Below, one piece after another: positions 14,701-25,729 of a DNA stretch of 64,000 nt. A program made the position numbers and the translations under genes. This stretch comes from Stichopus chloronotus (lineage: Eukaryota > Echinodermata > Holothuroidea > Aspidochirotida > Stichopodidae). The stretch spans positions 17,911,116 to 17,975,115 of the forward strand of contig CM037830.1 in NCBI GenBank assembly GCA_021234535.1, written 5' to 3'. Each line of letters begins with the position of its first letter. Positions within the stretch are counted from its first letter, which is position 1. The notes under the pieces are model-generated. The model saw only the letters and a list, made by a program, of their open reading frames with translations, had not been told where the DNA came from and did not search any database.

Positions 14701-17700
14701 GTAGTTTTAACTACATATATACAGGTATGTTTTTCCTTTTTTGTGTCTTTATATTGCATTAAAACGGATCCCTATTCTGATTTTTTTTTTGGGAACTTAC
14801 AAGTGTCTTACCACCCACCATCCCCACACTTCCCCGTGACTACGACCTCGCTGTCCATCACTCTAAAGTAGCTTGGAAACGTACGGCTTATTTTTGGCCT
14901 AAATGTAGCTTATCTAATCATAACTGTTACGTCCCCCACCTACTTGTTTCTAATTCAAAGGAGGAAAACAACAATCTGGAAAGAAAAAAGGGTTTGCTCA
15001 CGGCCCACTATAGTAAGAGTGAACTTCATCGGGAACGGAATGAGAAGTCGCTCCTAAAAGAGCGATATTATATTCCATGTGAATTAAATATCACTCTTTT
15101 TAAGTGTATTTTTTTTTTGTCCTTTTCGGATAAAATTCCTCGACACACTCTTTTGGAGTGATTTTCATTCTTTTTTTTTCAGAGGAAAGGTGTGTAATTT
15201 AAATGTTAATACATTAGTCCCATGTTACGAAATTGACGGCGTGAAAAGTAACAAATCTTTTGAAAACGAAACCATTATCTTCACACAAAGAATATCACCA
15301 CTGACTGCTGCTTGTTTCCCTTTTGCGATATATTAATGCTCTGATAAATATTCACATCACAATACAAACATCACAGACAGTGCCATGCTCAAAACTGCTG
15401 TTTACCCAACACCCCCTCCACAGCTCCCACCCCACGGCACCCCTCCTCTTCCGACGTGATCTCAACATATAGACTGATCGGATGCATGAAGCGTACAGAA
15501 TCGCATGGAACGCGACGAGATTCAATCCCGGTAGGATAACAGTTGCAGATAGTAAACATTGGATTACGTGCCGATGTGGCAGACAAAATCCGGGGGGCAG
15601 TCTCTTATCTGGATTCCGACATAAGAAGATCGAGGTATTTTTGGGTCATTTGATAACTTCTCCTGAGTGGCAGGCTATACTTGAAACTGGAGTCAAGATA
15701 TTCACCTGTCGACGGTTCCTCCACTTCTTTTTTTTTGGGGGGGGGAGGGAGGGAGTTCAGATGCTGTCACCTTGTTGTTTGCGAAGTATTCTCGTTGTCA
15801 ATGTAGTCTTACATTCCAGTGATGCAAAGACACACTTTGACGAACCTTGCACTGGAATGTAGTGAACACATACATACTTCTAGGCTACTTGCAGTGAACA
15901 CACATACTTGTACTTGCGGTGATAATGTGCCTGTGAAATTGAGTTGACGAACAATCCTTCACAACTAGCAAAAATATTATGAAAGGCCGGATGTGTAATA
16001 ATAATAGAAATAATAGAAAAAAAGAGTAACGATCATAATTACAATGAAAACAAGGGAAGATGAAAATTGAAATAGATCTCCCCACGATATTCCCGCCGAA
16101 GGGAATATTTAAATGGACGAGATGATGATCACAATATATAATTTAGGGAGCACAATGAGAGGAGAGAGAGATCAAGAGGGTGGAATCTATATAAATTCAG
16201 CAAAACTTAATTCTTTTCATCTTTTTCTTGTCTTTGCTGTGAGTCCCGGTTTATGATCATCAAAATATTTACATGGACATGAGTAGCTCTTCTATATTAT
16301 ATTAATTATTTCAGTACGTCAATCCAATTTGAACGATGCTACAATTGAAACAGCTACCGTATTTGTTGTACACACATCCATGGCCGTCCATTTGATTTTG
16401 AAGGGGGGGGGGGTGTATCGAGGCGTAGGCTGGTCAAAGCCCGTGGGAATTCAGGTGTCGTGGAACTGATGACCGAACGCAGTCTGTGTTTTGGGGGTTG
16501 GGAGGTCTCGAGGGAAGGAGGTGTAACGGTTCATTTTAAAAATTTTTACTTAAGTTGGGTGGACTAAATGGAGAATTGTGCTACTTTTGATTCTAGAATT
16601 GAACTGACATATCTCGACGGATTCATATGTTTTTAGAAAATGATTTTATTTTTTTTCCGTCCCCCTTTGGTGAATATTTCATACTCAGACCTTACCTGGG
16701 ACGATTCAAAATGACAATACATCAAAATCCCATGTATGCACAGTATTAAAATAGGCCTAGTGCAGTAGACCAATAAGTATATATGTACGTATAAGTACAC
16801 AACCAACTGATCAAAGAGAAACCGTGGTATGATATTTTTTTAATTCTCTTTTTTAGGCAGATTCTAATAAGAAATCTTTACTGATTATTTATTTATATTT
16901 TTGGAAGACGTTACAAATTAAGGAATTCTGGAAGAAAAGTTAGTTTGATGAACCGTGACAAAGTCACTATGGACCATTATTGCTATGAATTTATGTTTTA
17001 TGTCATTTCTATGAAATAGTTGTGATGACTGCGCCTAATCGAATAATGTCAGCCATCGCTTCAGATTTGAAAAATGTGTTACATATTACAAGTAAAAGAG
17101 ACAATCTTCTAATGAAAAGACCTCAATTTTCAATTTAAAAAAAAAATGTCAGAAGGTACAGGTACTGAATATTCATGATATTATGGAGAAAGCCAATAGT
17201 GTTATTGTCAATATTGCTAATTTATTTTATCAAACTCAACTACCGGGCGCAAAAGTTATGTCATCATATTGCAATAATGTGTACACTTTTTGACGAAAAA
17301 TGTAACCTTAGATTGACAATATGATTGGTTGACCTTCAATTTTGACTGGAAATATGGGTAATAAAATTGCCCCTCTCTTTATGACGGGAAAAGTAAGTCG
17401 CCTATGTGCTTAACAACCGTAAATAAATTCTTTCCACTATGCAATACTTTTCATCCGTGGACTAAACCGCAGTGTCACACGTGGGGCAGTACTTCCTACG
17501 GGATGTGCATTGCAAAAACATTTCGCGAAGTAGGTCATCAAACGTACACCTAATAGAACGTGTCAAAGCATGGCAAAATGAAGAAGAAATAGAAAACAAA
17601 ATAAGGTGTCGCGCAAAAGGAACTGAAAAGCCTCGTTATATGGCTTCAGTTTACGGCCTTATGATCTTCATATCAAGTTAATCCAAAGGCGTTATTTTCG

Positions 17701-19443
17701 AAAAGTGTTTCCTCATGCTTAAAATGATACAGAGAAAAAAAAATGAAAAAAAGTAAAGGTGGTTAGTGGGGGGGGGGGGGGGCAGAGTTTGGTTTATTTG
17801 GTTCAAATGTATTGTCATCCTCAAGTGGGTTCATTCGGGGAAAATCAAAAGGTAAATTGCAAACTTTGAAGCCGACAAAGTAAGTTTTTCTTTCTCAGTT
17901 ACTGATAATTGTCTTTTCTTTTTCTTTTCATAATTTCTGATCAGTTTAACTTTTTAACGATTAAGAAATCAAACAAGCTGTTTACAGTCATCGCTCGTAA
18001 AAGTTGACCCATGGTGGGCTATCTTTAGTAGAATGAATAGGCAGCTATCCTGTCTTGTAAAGATATAATAATATCACAAGTTTTTTTTTTTTTTTGGTGT
18101 CAAAACAAAAATGAAATAAGTTCAGAAGATGGACCAGGAACTGCCAGTTAAAAATGATAACCTTTAACCTTATGACATTCTACATTTTAAAGCTATACGG
18201 AGAGGCGTAAAACACATAGCCTATACGTATGAATATTATCTATGAGACCTCAATATCATAAAAATCTCTCCTGGGGAACTTGATGACAGAATTTGTCATT
18301 GGCGGATCGTTTTTTTTTTTTTTCACAAATCTTTTAATTAAAGAGATATGCTTCTATTCGATTTGGAGGGAGACAGTGCAGAAAGTGATGTAAGATGTAC
18401 GGTATGTCACAAGTACCTACCCTTGTTTAAAGTGACCCATACGGAGTACCTAGGACGATGACACATTTTTATGATTCCTTGTGCATCGACCATATTATAA
18501 GCTACAGGCAGCTCTGGCTAAACAGCTGGGCTATCCTTTGGAAAACCGTTTTGATTGGAAGTTACGGAAGTATTTGTTAACTACAACACCTATCGCCACA
18601 ATTCTTCACTGCAGTTACTCATCCATCACACTTTCAGTATTATATGTATTGTATTTCCCCCTACCCCCAGCTCACCCCCCCCCCCCCCCTCCACACTATA
18701 CCATACTAACCACCGAATGTTTAGCAAACCAAGAAATAAGGGGGGAAAAACTGAGGAACATTTCATGTTATCATTTCTTGTAATCCTTATTGAATTAATC
18801 TGTGTTTAGTTTCTGTGAACGCAGTCTTTTCCGTGAATATGGTTCACTCCACGAACCAGTACGCCACAAGAAAACTTAACATTTAGTGCTCAATGAAAAA
18901 ATAAATATAAACTACAAATCTGCCTGTCAGAATAGACTTAGAGCCGATTAAATGTATTACCATCAGGAAGGTTCCCGCTGCGTAACAATGAACCTGTCCT
19001 CCTTCCAGACACTTGGGTCCAAATGGTCCCCTATCAGGAGTTCCAGTGGCAAAGGATTTATGCAGAATCAATGAGGGGGCTTTGGTTTAAAACATTTTCA
19101 TGGCGATTTACATATTATTTCCAAATGAAAAAGAGAAAAAGGGAAGGTTTCAGACCCTTCTCCTTTGCAGCAGGTTGAAGATATCTGGATAACGCAAAGT
19201 TCAAGTAAATTCTTACTCGCGATAATTCTCTACGTATGTTGTAACAGTTTTAAATTGTTTCTTACCATTTCCGCATCCCACTCCCATAAATCGAGTTGTC
19301 TCTCCATGCGTACTGGATGGTATCGTGTCTAAAACTTTACCGAAGTTAGACTGGATCCATTTCAGCATAACTTGCTCCTGGTCGCACCTCTTCAGGAATT
19401 CGTCCAGCGATCTGTGGTACTGGTGCTCCTTCAATGTCCTCAT
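8291..19443 (-). CDS. HNMT-like: HNMT-like SAM-dependent methyltransferase, complete four-exon CDS
   Basis: The predicted protein has 311 residues (human HNMT has 292). It is joined from exons 19443-19266, 12724-12540, 11476-11317 and 8703-8291; all junctions are GT-AG and every phase matches (1, 0, 1). The family transfers a methyl group from S-adenosylmethionine to a small amine in the cytosol, and human HNMT inactivates histamine. Seen in sequence: an N-terminal helix region starting MRTL that aligns with the human MRSL start; the SAM-binding glycine motif GVGCGNGG at residues 54-61 region, with its last glycine codon split by intron 1; an acidic residue after strand 2 (IGIDPNGEAL, about 81-90); FIHMLHMLYHV at 137-147, matching human FIHMIQMLYYV; and a C-terminal half (175-311) colinear with the human protein. 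The residues that contact histamine in the human enzyme look substituted, so the substrate is uncertain. No frameshift or internal stop is present. Family assignment is strong; the exact substrate is not. Confidence 0.86.
8704..11316 (-). other. HNMT-like intron 3
   Basis: A 2613-base intron with GT-AG ends. It holds A and T homopolymers and no recognisable element. Confidence 0.8.
11317..11476 (-). CDS. HNMT-like: HNMT-like coding exon 3
   Basis: The acceptor is tatttttcgcag and the donor is cacgtg|gtgagt, giving 160 nt that start in phase 0 and leave one base. It encodes residues 122-174, including FIHMLHMLYHV and GGVLLISLASR, which match the human strand 4 and strand 5 regions. Reading past the donor gives ELRTNHVS, which has no counterpart in the family; this supports the splice site. 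Confidence 0.83.
11477..12539 (-). other. HNMT-like intron 2
   Basis: A 1063-base intron with GT-AG ends. It contains C and G runs at about 11826 and 11998 and no other feature. Confidence 0.8.
12540..12724 (-). CDS. HNMT-like: HNMT-like coding exon 2
   Basis: The exon follows a pyrimidine-rich acceptor (tctcgttcag) and ends with donor aag|gtaatt. Its first two bases complete the glycine codon left by exon 1, giving GNGGIMDVEML, which aligns with the human motif I region. It encodes the second and third strands of the Rossmann-like core, up to HEEK at residue 121. Length is 185 nt. Confidence 0.84.
12725..19265 (-). other. HNMT-like intron 1
   Basis: A 6541-base intron with GT-AG ends. It contains several G/C homopolymers (about 14461, 15737, 16405, 17768, 18677), long T runs and the repeat at 15803-15912. 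The open frame at 15482-15862 runs into a homopolymer and has no family signature. Confidence 0.8.
15803..15912. repeat. Inverted repeat followed by a short direct duplication
   Basis: The 12-base arm tacattccagtg and its reverse complement cactggaatgta enclose about 24 bases. Directly after it, a roughly 22-base unit (agtgaacacacatacttgta-like) occurs twice, at about 15861-15882 and 15893-15912. It lies in intron 1 of the HNMT-like gene. Confidence 0.5.
19266..19443 (-). CDS. HNMT-like: HNMT-like coding exon 1
   Basis: This exon encodes residues 1-59 plus one base of codon 60 and ends at a clean donor (aaatg|gtaag). The ATG at 19443-19441 was chosen because MRTL aligns with the start region of human HNMT (MRSL). 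A plausible acceptor (ctttcag) lies 22 bases upstream of the ATG on the coding strand, so the exon probably has a short 5' UTR and a further upstream non-coding exon. The frame stays open through those 22 bases, so a slightly longer N-terminus cannot be excluded. The exon carries most of the SAM-binding motif I. Confidence 0.82.
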
Positions 19444-20157
19444 CTTTTCCTCGTTTGATGGTAGCCTGAAAGTATTCAGTAATATTCGTTTGATTTTTTA
19501 ACTTGGAACAAGTTTTTCAAATCAAGTAAGTTCTCACTGGTTTTTTTTTTTTTTTTTTTTAGAATTTTAGAGGAATCCAAGCAAAATTTTAAATAAAATG
19601 TTCCTTTATAAATGGAATCTTGAAACGGTGTCACCCAAAAGACCCTGCCTCTCCGCTCCCTATATATGTCTCCATAAAACCTAAATCAAATGCACTTGTC
19701 GTGTAGATTTGAATGCGCACTTTTGAGACTAATAGCCTATGGTAATTAGTCTTACGTGTAGCTTTCAATGTGTACGTGAGAAAAAGCAGCAGTGATATTT
19801 GGCGGGAAATTTGATATGATTTCTCTGATGGAATGAGGTAAACTAATACCCCAATTGTAATTATATCAAGCAATCCAGAAGTATTATCTCTCCCCAGTTT
19901 CTCTTTCTCTCTCTTCCTGGGATGAGCAAAATAAGCGAAATCAGCAATTTGGCTAAAATTTTGTAATCTGCCCTTTAATGATTGATCCTAACCGTGATTT
20001 CATGCAGCAAATTGCTGTGAGTGTGGGGAGCTGTGGACAATATTAGTGTCTAAACGTGCAGTAGTGTCAAAACATTTATTTTCTCATAACATTTCACAGG
20101 AAGCCTCAGTCAGTTGTAAACCGGAACCCAAAAGAGAAGATCTCTGATTGGTTGATG

Positions 20158-20637
20158 CTATTCTCTGGTAATTATTAGATCAATTATTACGTCATTGTCG
20201 CTCGGTAAGTAGGTGATACTAAAGAAAAGGTTGATCAACTGGTTCACCTCGTCCAACATAGAATTTCCATAATTTGCTAAAATCATGTCTCGAGAAAACC
20301 TATATCTGCATGATAGAACATGAGCTGATATCGAGTGATACCACCATGGATGGTTAGGGGTTTGTTCCGTCGATGAAACCTTATCATGTATGGTATCAGA
20401 CCGAGGATTGGCTGAATGATCGGTACTGTTGACCAGATTACTCTCCTCGTGGTACATCATTTGGAGTAAACATCGGAATAAAACTACACCGGAATAAAAT
20501 AACCATCGAACGGTGCAACTTCGTATTGTGATAATAGTGAGGCTTTGTAAACAATGATGACCCGGGTACATTTTACTCTCTACCTGTATACATGTAGGAC
20601 TTTTATCTTTCTCTAATACACACCATCTATAATGCAT
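20158..20637 (-). other. Unassigned open reading frame (159 codons)
   Basis: The frame begins with ATG (MHYRWCVLEKDK), contains a moderately hydrophobic segment (VRWLFYSGVVLFRCLLQMM) and ends at 20158, about 0.7 kb upstream of the HNMT-like coding start on the same strand. I do not recognise a family. Codon and residue use do not clearly separate it from chance. Confidence 0.15.
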
Positions 20638-23388
20638 CCTATAATTTTACATTGATTTCTTATTTCTTATAGGTTTATACATTATCGTATTATTTTTGTG
20701 GGCTTACATTATTAGGTTATTTCTAGGGTTATAATTCTGAGCTCTTTTCGGGATGTACATTTCATTCCTTTGCTTAAAAAGATGAGTTGTGAGGATTATT
20801 TGACAGTCAAACATTTAAGCTTCATCGCAATTCATATATCCAATTTAAGTTATACAAGAAATAAAAGAAATACAAGCGTTCATTAAGCTGACTTTAACTG
20901 GGTTCTTTTTGCTCTACGTTTTCCGGGTTCTGCTTTTTTTTTGCATCTTTTCTTCTCTTTTGGTCATTATTTCGACAGCTTTGTTACAATATTCCGACTA
21001 CCTGTTACCAATCAGGTTCTTATTTTTCTTTATTGCTTTATACGTCAAAGAGTTAAAAACAAAATAAATGCCAAAATATCGAAACCAAAAAGTCAAATTT
21101 TGACATTGGAATTCACGGTATTAGTGACGAAAACAACAACAAAGAAAAAGAGAAAAAAAATGCGGAACACTTTATTCCTTTTCATTCGCATTTCACTTTC
21201 CCCCATGAAAAACAAACTGTAACTCAATCTTTAACCTTTGCAACTCAAAAAGGCTTAACCGTTGACTAAGGCTCTGTACGTTTTCAGGTGACAGCATAAC
21301 GGTAATAGTGACAACAGCCCTCGAATTTCTTCATAAAATCTCAAATCGCGTCGGTGCCACTTGCCCACTTCTGCCATTTCACATATCTCCCAGCCCCCCC
21401 CCCCCCCCCCCGAAAACTGAAATCCACGCGTGGGTAGTCTAAAAATCGTGAAATGGAGGAGCGCGCAAAACGAGTTAGTACATTTTACATTTTGAAGACC
21501 ATGGGAAAGATGAAACGGGCCCACCGGCCAAAGGAATGAGTGGATAAATTAAATAAGCTGTTTATCACTACCATGTTAAAAAAAAACTGATTGTTTGAAT
21601 CTATCGGGGTTTTCATCGTGAAAAAGTGAATTGAAAAAAACGTGAAAAAACTGAACACTGATTCTGGATATAAACTGCTCGAAAACTTAAGATATTTGGG
21701 GAATTGTAAGTACAGTATTCAATGACATAAGCTTTTTCATGATTTCGGCATGCATTGTTTGCTTTTTGATATTTATCTGAGTAATATTTGAAGATGAAAT
21801 ACCGGAGTTACAGAAACCTGATGATTTTACACCTATTTAAATGAAAAAATCAGTAGTTGGTCGGTCGCTCGAAAACCGTATAAATAAATGCGTATGTACA
21901 TATTAATACATTTTCAATGACGTTGGGATTTGCAAATAAATCATGCATGCAACAATGCCATTGCATTTTAATATTTCCTTGGCAAATATTTAAATTTGAA
22001 TTGATAATAACATCAATTATTTTAAACAGAGAGAGAGAGCGACTAAGAGAACTGCCGTAGAGCGTATGAAAGATACATGTGTGATATTTCCGTCAGCTTG
22101 GACTTTCAGTGCTCTTGGCAAGACAGTCACTCAAGGAAAATACTTGAGTAGAAGACCCTTATTTACAAACATATTGTTTTAAGTTTTGTAGGCTTAATAA
22201 TTTTTCATGAATTCAAACTAAAACCTAATCGCCACGTCTACATGAATCGAAAAATAGGGGAATATTACATGCAATAAAACCAGTTTTCAACCAAATAACC
22301 GTCAAAGGTGGACGACTGGTATCTTTACTTCCGCAAAGAGGCAGCGAGATTAACATTACTATGAATATTTATATCGTTAATATGATGTCAATTATTTTCA
22401 TGTGGTTCAAACTGCCTCGCTCCCCCCCCCCCCCTTCTCCTTATTCCTTCATCACACCTGTTACTTAAAAGCCCTAACGCACTGTTTCTCTCCTTGAAGA
22501 ATCATTTCACTGACAAGTGAATGGGGGGGGGGGGGGTGAATGAAGGAGGATTGCAGGCATTTCAAACCACATGCCAGTCCAGTACCTTGTTCCCTAACGC
22601 AAGATCTGACTCCGTGGTCACAAAGATTTTCAGTTGCCTCTAGATTATGGAAGTGCCATGTGACCGTGGCAACTTATCGCAAGAAGTCTTTTTCGTCTCT
22701 GAAACGTAAGCCCTAAATTAACCTTGTAATTCGACACCACTGAAAATGTATATATTATTGTGGATTTAGCTTCAAATATTGTGGAAAATAAGTTTATATC
22801 TCATAAACTTTTGTAATGTGTTTTAAGAAAGTCACAATTATAAAGAAATACCGTACAAAGGATGTTCAAGTAGTTGTGCCTGAGTGACATCATAAATTTC
22901 CATTTTTTTTTCAAATTTAAAAAAAAAAAAATCAAAATTTCAATTTGATTGGGCTGTAAGATCTCCTATACTCCGCAGTTTATTGCATCAGCATTTTGTC
23001 GATAAAATGTAAAGCTTTATGTGTGACATTAAATGTGACACATATCACAAAAAAAGATACACGGGCTAACTAAAAAAAGAATATTTCTTGTGTTCACAGG
23101 CCATAGCAGTAAGTTTTCACTTAACTATAATTCTTCATAAGTTGTGTCAATCAGATCATGTATTAAGTTAAAGTTATTAAACTGATCATTAATTAACATC
23201 AAAAGGGAAGGAAGACAAAAGTCAACTCATTGAAGAATTCGTACCAAGGAAAAATTGCAACTTCAAGAGCACAAAGTGAAAATCACTGTTACAAGATTGC
23301 TTCTGTGTCGGCACAGAGTTGGAAATTAGTGTCTTTAAAGTATTATTCATTATTGATTATAGAGAAATAACAGGAGGTAGGATTACTT

Positions 23389-23900
23389 ACATTGTAAGTG
23401 ATTTCAACTGCACGTCAGCAAAGTAATATTTGGCAATACCTTTCGATCTGTGTCCACTGGCACTTGAAAATATTTGTTTGACAGAAGTTTCATATATATT
23501 TAGGAAAAAAAGTGTACTTTTGTACTTCAGTAGATCAATGAATATTCCTCCTGAAAGTTAGCTATTTAAAACGCAGTTCATTGGTCGATTGGACGAGGAA
23601 CGAACTGACCGCGATAAGTTTAATTAGCCAATCACGAGTCTTAATCGGTCTGGTCGTCTGCAACCACGATTGAATTAACCTTAATAAACCAAAAATGTTC
23701 TTGCATATATATGCCTGTAGCCTATAACTGAACCCGTCATAGCCAAGCTCGCAATGCACGACAGTTACGGAATCCTGAAATTCAGAAACAACCAGCACGT
23801 AGGCCTATAACCTACAGTTATGTAGGACGTCCGTCGGATACGCTTTGGCTCGGGTAACACCAACGTCATACCGTCCCCGCTGAAATACGATGACACTCTC
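23389..23900 (-). promoter_or_regulatory. Possible 5' UTR exon and promoter zone of the HNMT-like gene
   Basis: A consensus-like donor (acaat|gtaagt on the minus strand, intron start 23390) lies 3.9 kb upstream of the coding start. Behind it are several CCAAT/ATTGG words (about 23580-23635) and a patch richer in CpG (23820-23910) than the surroundings. Coding exon 1 begins just after an acceptor, so a non-coding first exon must exist somewhere upstream; this is one candidate. It is inference from sequence words only. Confidence 0.2.
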
Positions 23901-24079
23901 CTTCGCCGTATAACTGCTCAATGATAAGCTGACACATTTGGTGGTAATTTTGACAAATCCCGTCAGCCATCAAATTCCAGTTTAATTGGATGATAATTGT
24001 GTCTGATCAAACAGTGCATGTAATATGTTTAATTATGTGTGTGGTATGCATTTGAAAGTCTCACACGGTGCCTTTTCAG

Positions 24080-24556
24080 GCAAGTCTTACGCTCATCAAC
24101 AAGTCCTTACTTCATTCTGGTATCCTTGACCCCGCTTTGTACTTGTTCGTCAGGGAGAAGATGCACGTCTTACATCCAAACTGGTTCCCATGGTCTCGAC
24201 GTTTTCAAACTACTTTGGACATCATAAACATATTAAGCAACCTACTTACATACTTTTTGGAGGGTGAAGTTTTAACCGTTATGTGGTTTTACTTAATTAT
24301 GATATGGATATTTTCACCGGTCATGGTAATTCAACAGAATGTTTTAGCTCTTCAGAGTAAAACAACCCCACTTCCTCCCATTACTCCAGAACTGTTGCAT
24401 TCATTACACAGTGGTTGTACACACAGTTTAGTTCGTGCAAAATTCTTATGTTATTTTTACTGTATGTACATGCGGAACAGAAACTCATTGTGGAAGCTGC
24501 TACCACGAAAACAACTGGACGCTCCGATCGAAATAATGACATCACAAAAACAAATG
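24080..24556 (+). other. Unassigned open reading frame (about 158 codons)
   Basis: This is the second-longest open frame of the window. It starts just after an acceptor-like tgccttttcag and encodes SLTLINKSLLHSGILDPALY followed by LFVREKM, then a hydrophobic stretch (about 60-110). The DPALY-LF word loosely recalls the NPxxY end of helix 7 in class A receptors, but no other receptor motif is seen and the rest of the frame does not look like a receptor tail. It could be a pseudogene piece or chance. No function is assigned. Confidence 0.15.
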
Positions 24557-25661
24557 TAACAAGAAGAAAACGAGGAAAGAAAGGGAAAAATAAATACGAC
24601 GACAAGAACGACAACGTATCGACTTACCTGCATTGAGGAAGAAAATGACGATGTGACTTGTAGAATACAATACAAGAGATGGGGATGTGGAGGGGTGGGG
24701 CGTTTAATCAATTCTTCTGGGATTTGTTTGACCATCTTTTCTTGTCACGAATAAATCACTGCCCTTAAAAGCTCAGAAATCCCAGATTAGGAAGGTAAAA
24801 TAATTTACTGAGGTTGGACCATGTGGCAAGTACATCCCTCCCAAAAATCTAACTCTTTCCTTGCGAGCAACCAACAATTACTTGTCTATTCGACTAGGTG
24901 TACTTCTCTTACGCCAAGGTAAAAAAGCGAACTTTTCCAAGAAGATCATAACAAATCACCACCACCCCCCCTTTACCCCGCCCCGCCCCCCTCGCCAAAC
25001 ACAGAGAACCATCATCTTGACTACATTATGCAATTCCTAACCATAAACATGTGTCCAATTCTACAAAACATCCACCATGCATGGCACATACATGGAACGC
25101 CAAAATATTATGACGTCAATAACATGCTACACATTATAGGTGTAATATGCAAACGCAACCTGGTTAACGATTTTTGTATTGTTCCGTGACTGCAATGTAA
25201 ACATCTAACCCCAGCTTATTTATGGGGGATAACCTAATGTCTCCAATTCACGATAACTATTAAAAGAGAACAAAGATGTATCGTTATATTAAGGTATATG
25301 AGCAACGTCTGAAACGACATTTTAGGAATACCTGGTATAAAAAAAAAAAAGCCATAACAAATATGATTTACTACGAACGTAGTAATAAGAAAGACTGACT
25401 TGAATGAAATCCTAGTAACTTAATTTAAACCACATGTTATAAGTGGAAATTAGAAAATCTGACTTTTTTTCTTGCGGGGGCGAATAGGTGTATGCAAGGG
25501 TCGAGTGGCGTTCGTCCGGCGCACATAGGGTGTAGTTTTAAAATGGCATAGGTAGTCTTTGGGCCCAAGAAATTCGGAGGACATAAATGTAACCTTACAT
25601 GTATACACATGGAATGTACTTGGTTCACGTCAATATCTTCAAACACAAGTATATGCGTCAA

Positions 25662-25729
25662 GTATGTATGTATATATATGTGTGGGTGTGCGTGCGTGTG
25701 TGCGAGAGTGTGGGTGTGTGTGTGTGTGG
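25662..25729. repeat. GT-rich microsatellite
   Basis: About 68 bases of TATG/TGTG/CGTG alternation end in a clean TG run. Open frames across it are low-complexity. Confidence 0.85.

Noticed and set aside
15515..15535. B-box-like word (gattcaatccc) suggesting a tRNA or SINE
   Set aside because: No A-box at the right distance and no cloverleaf could be drawn.
18481..18809. Proline-rich frames over poly-C tracts (also 2775-3002, 46950-47171, 61243-61461, 55357-55539)
   Set aside because: The proline or glycine runs come from C/G homopolymers; there are no domains and alternative frames overlap.
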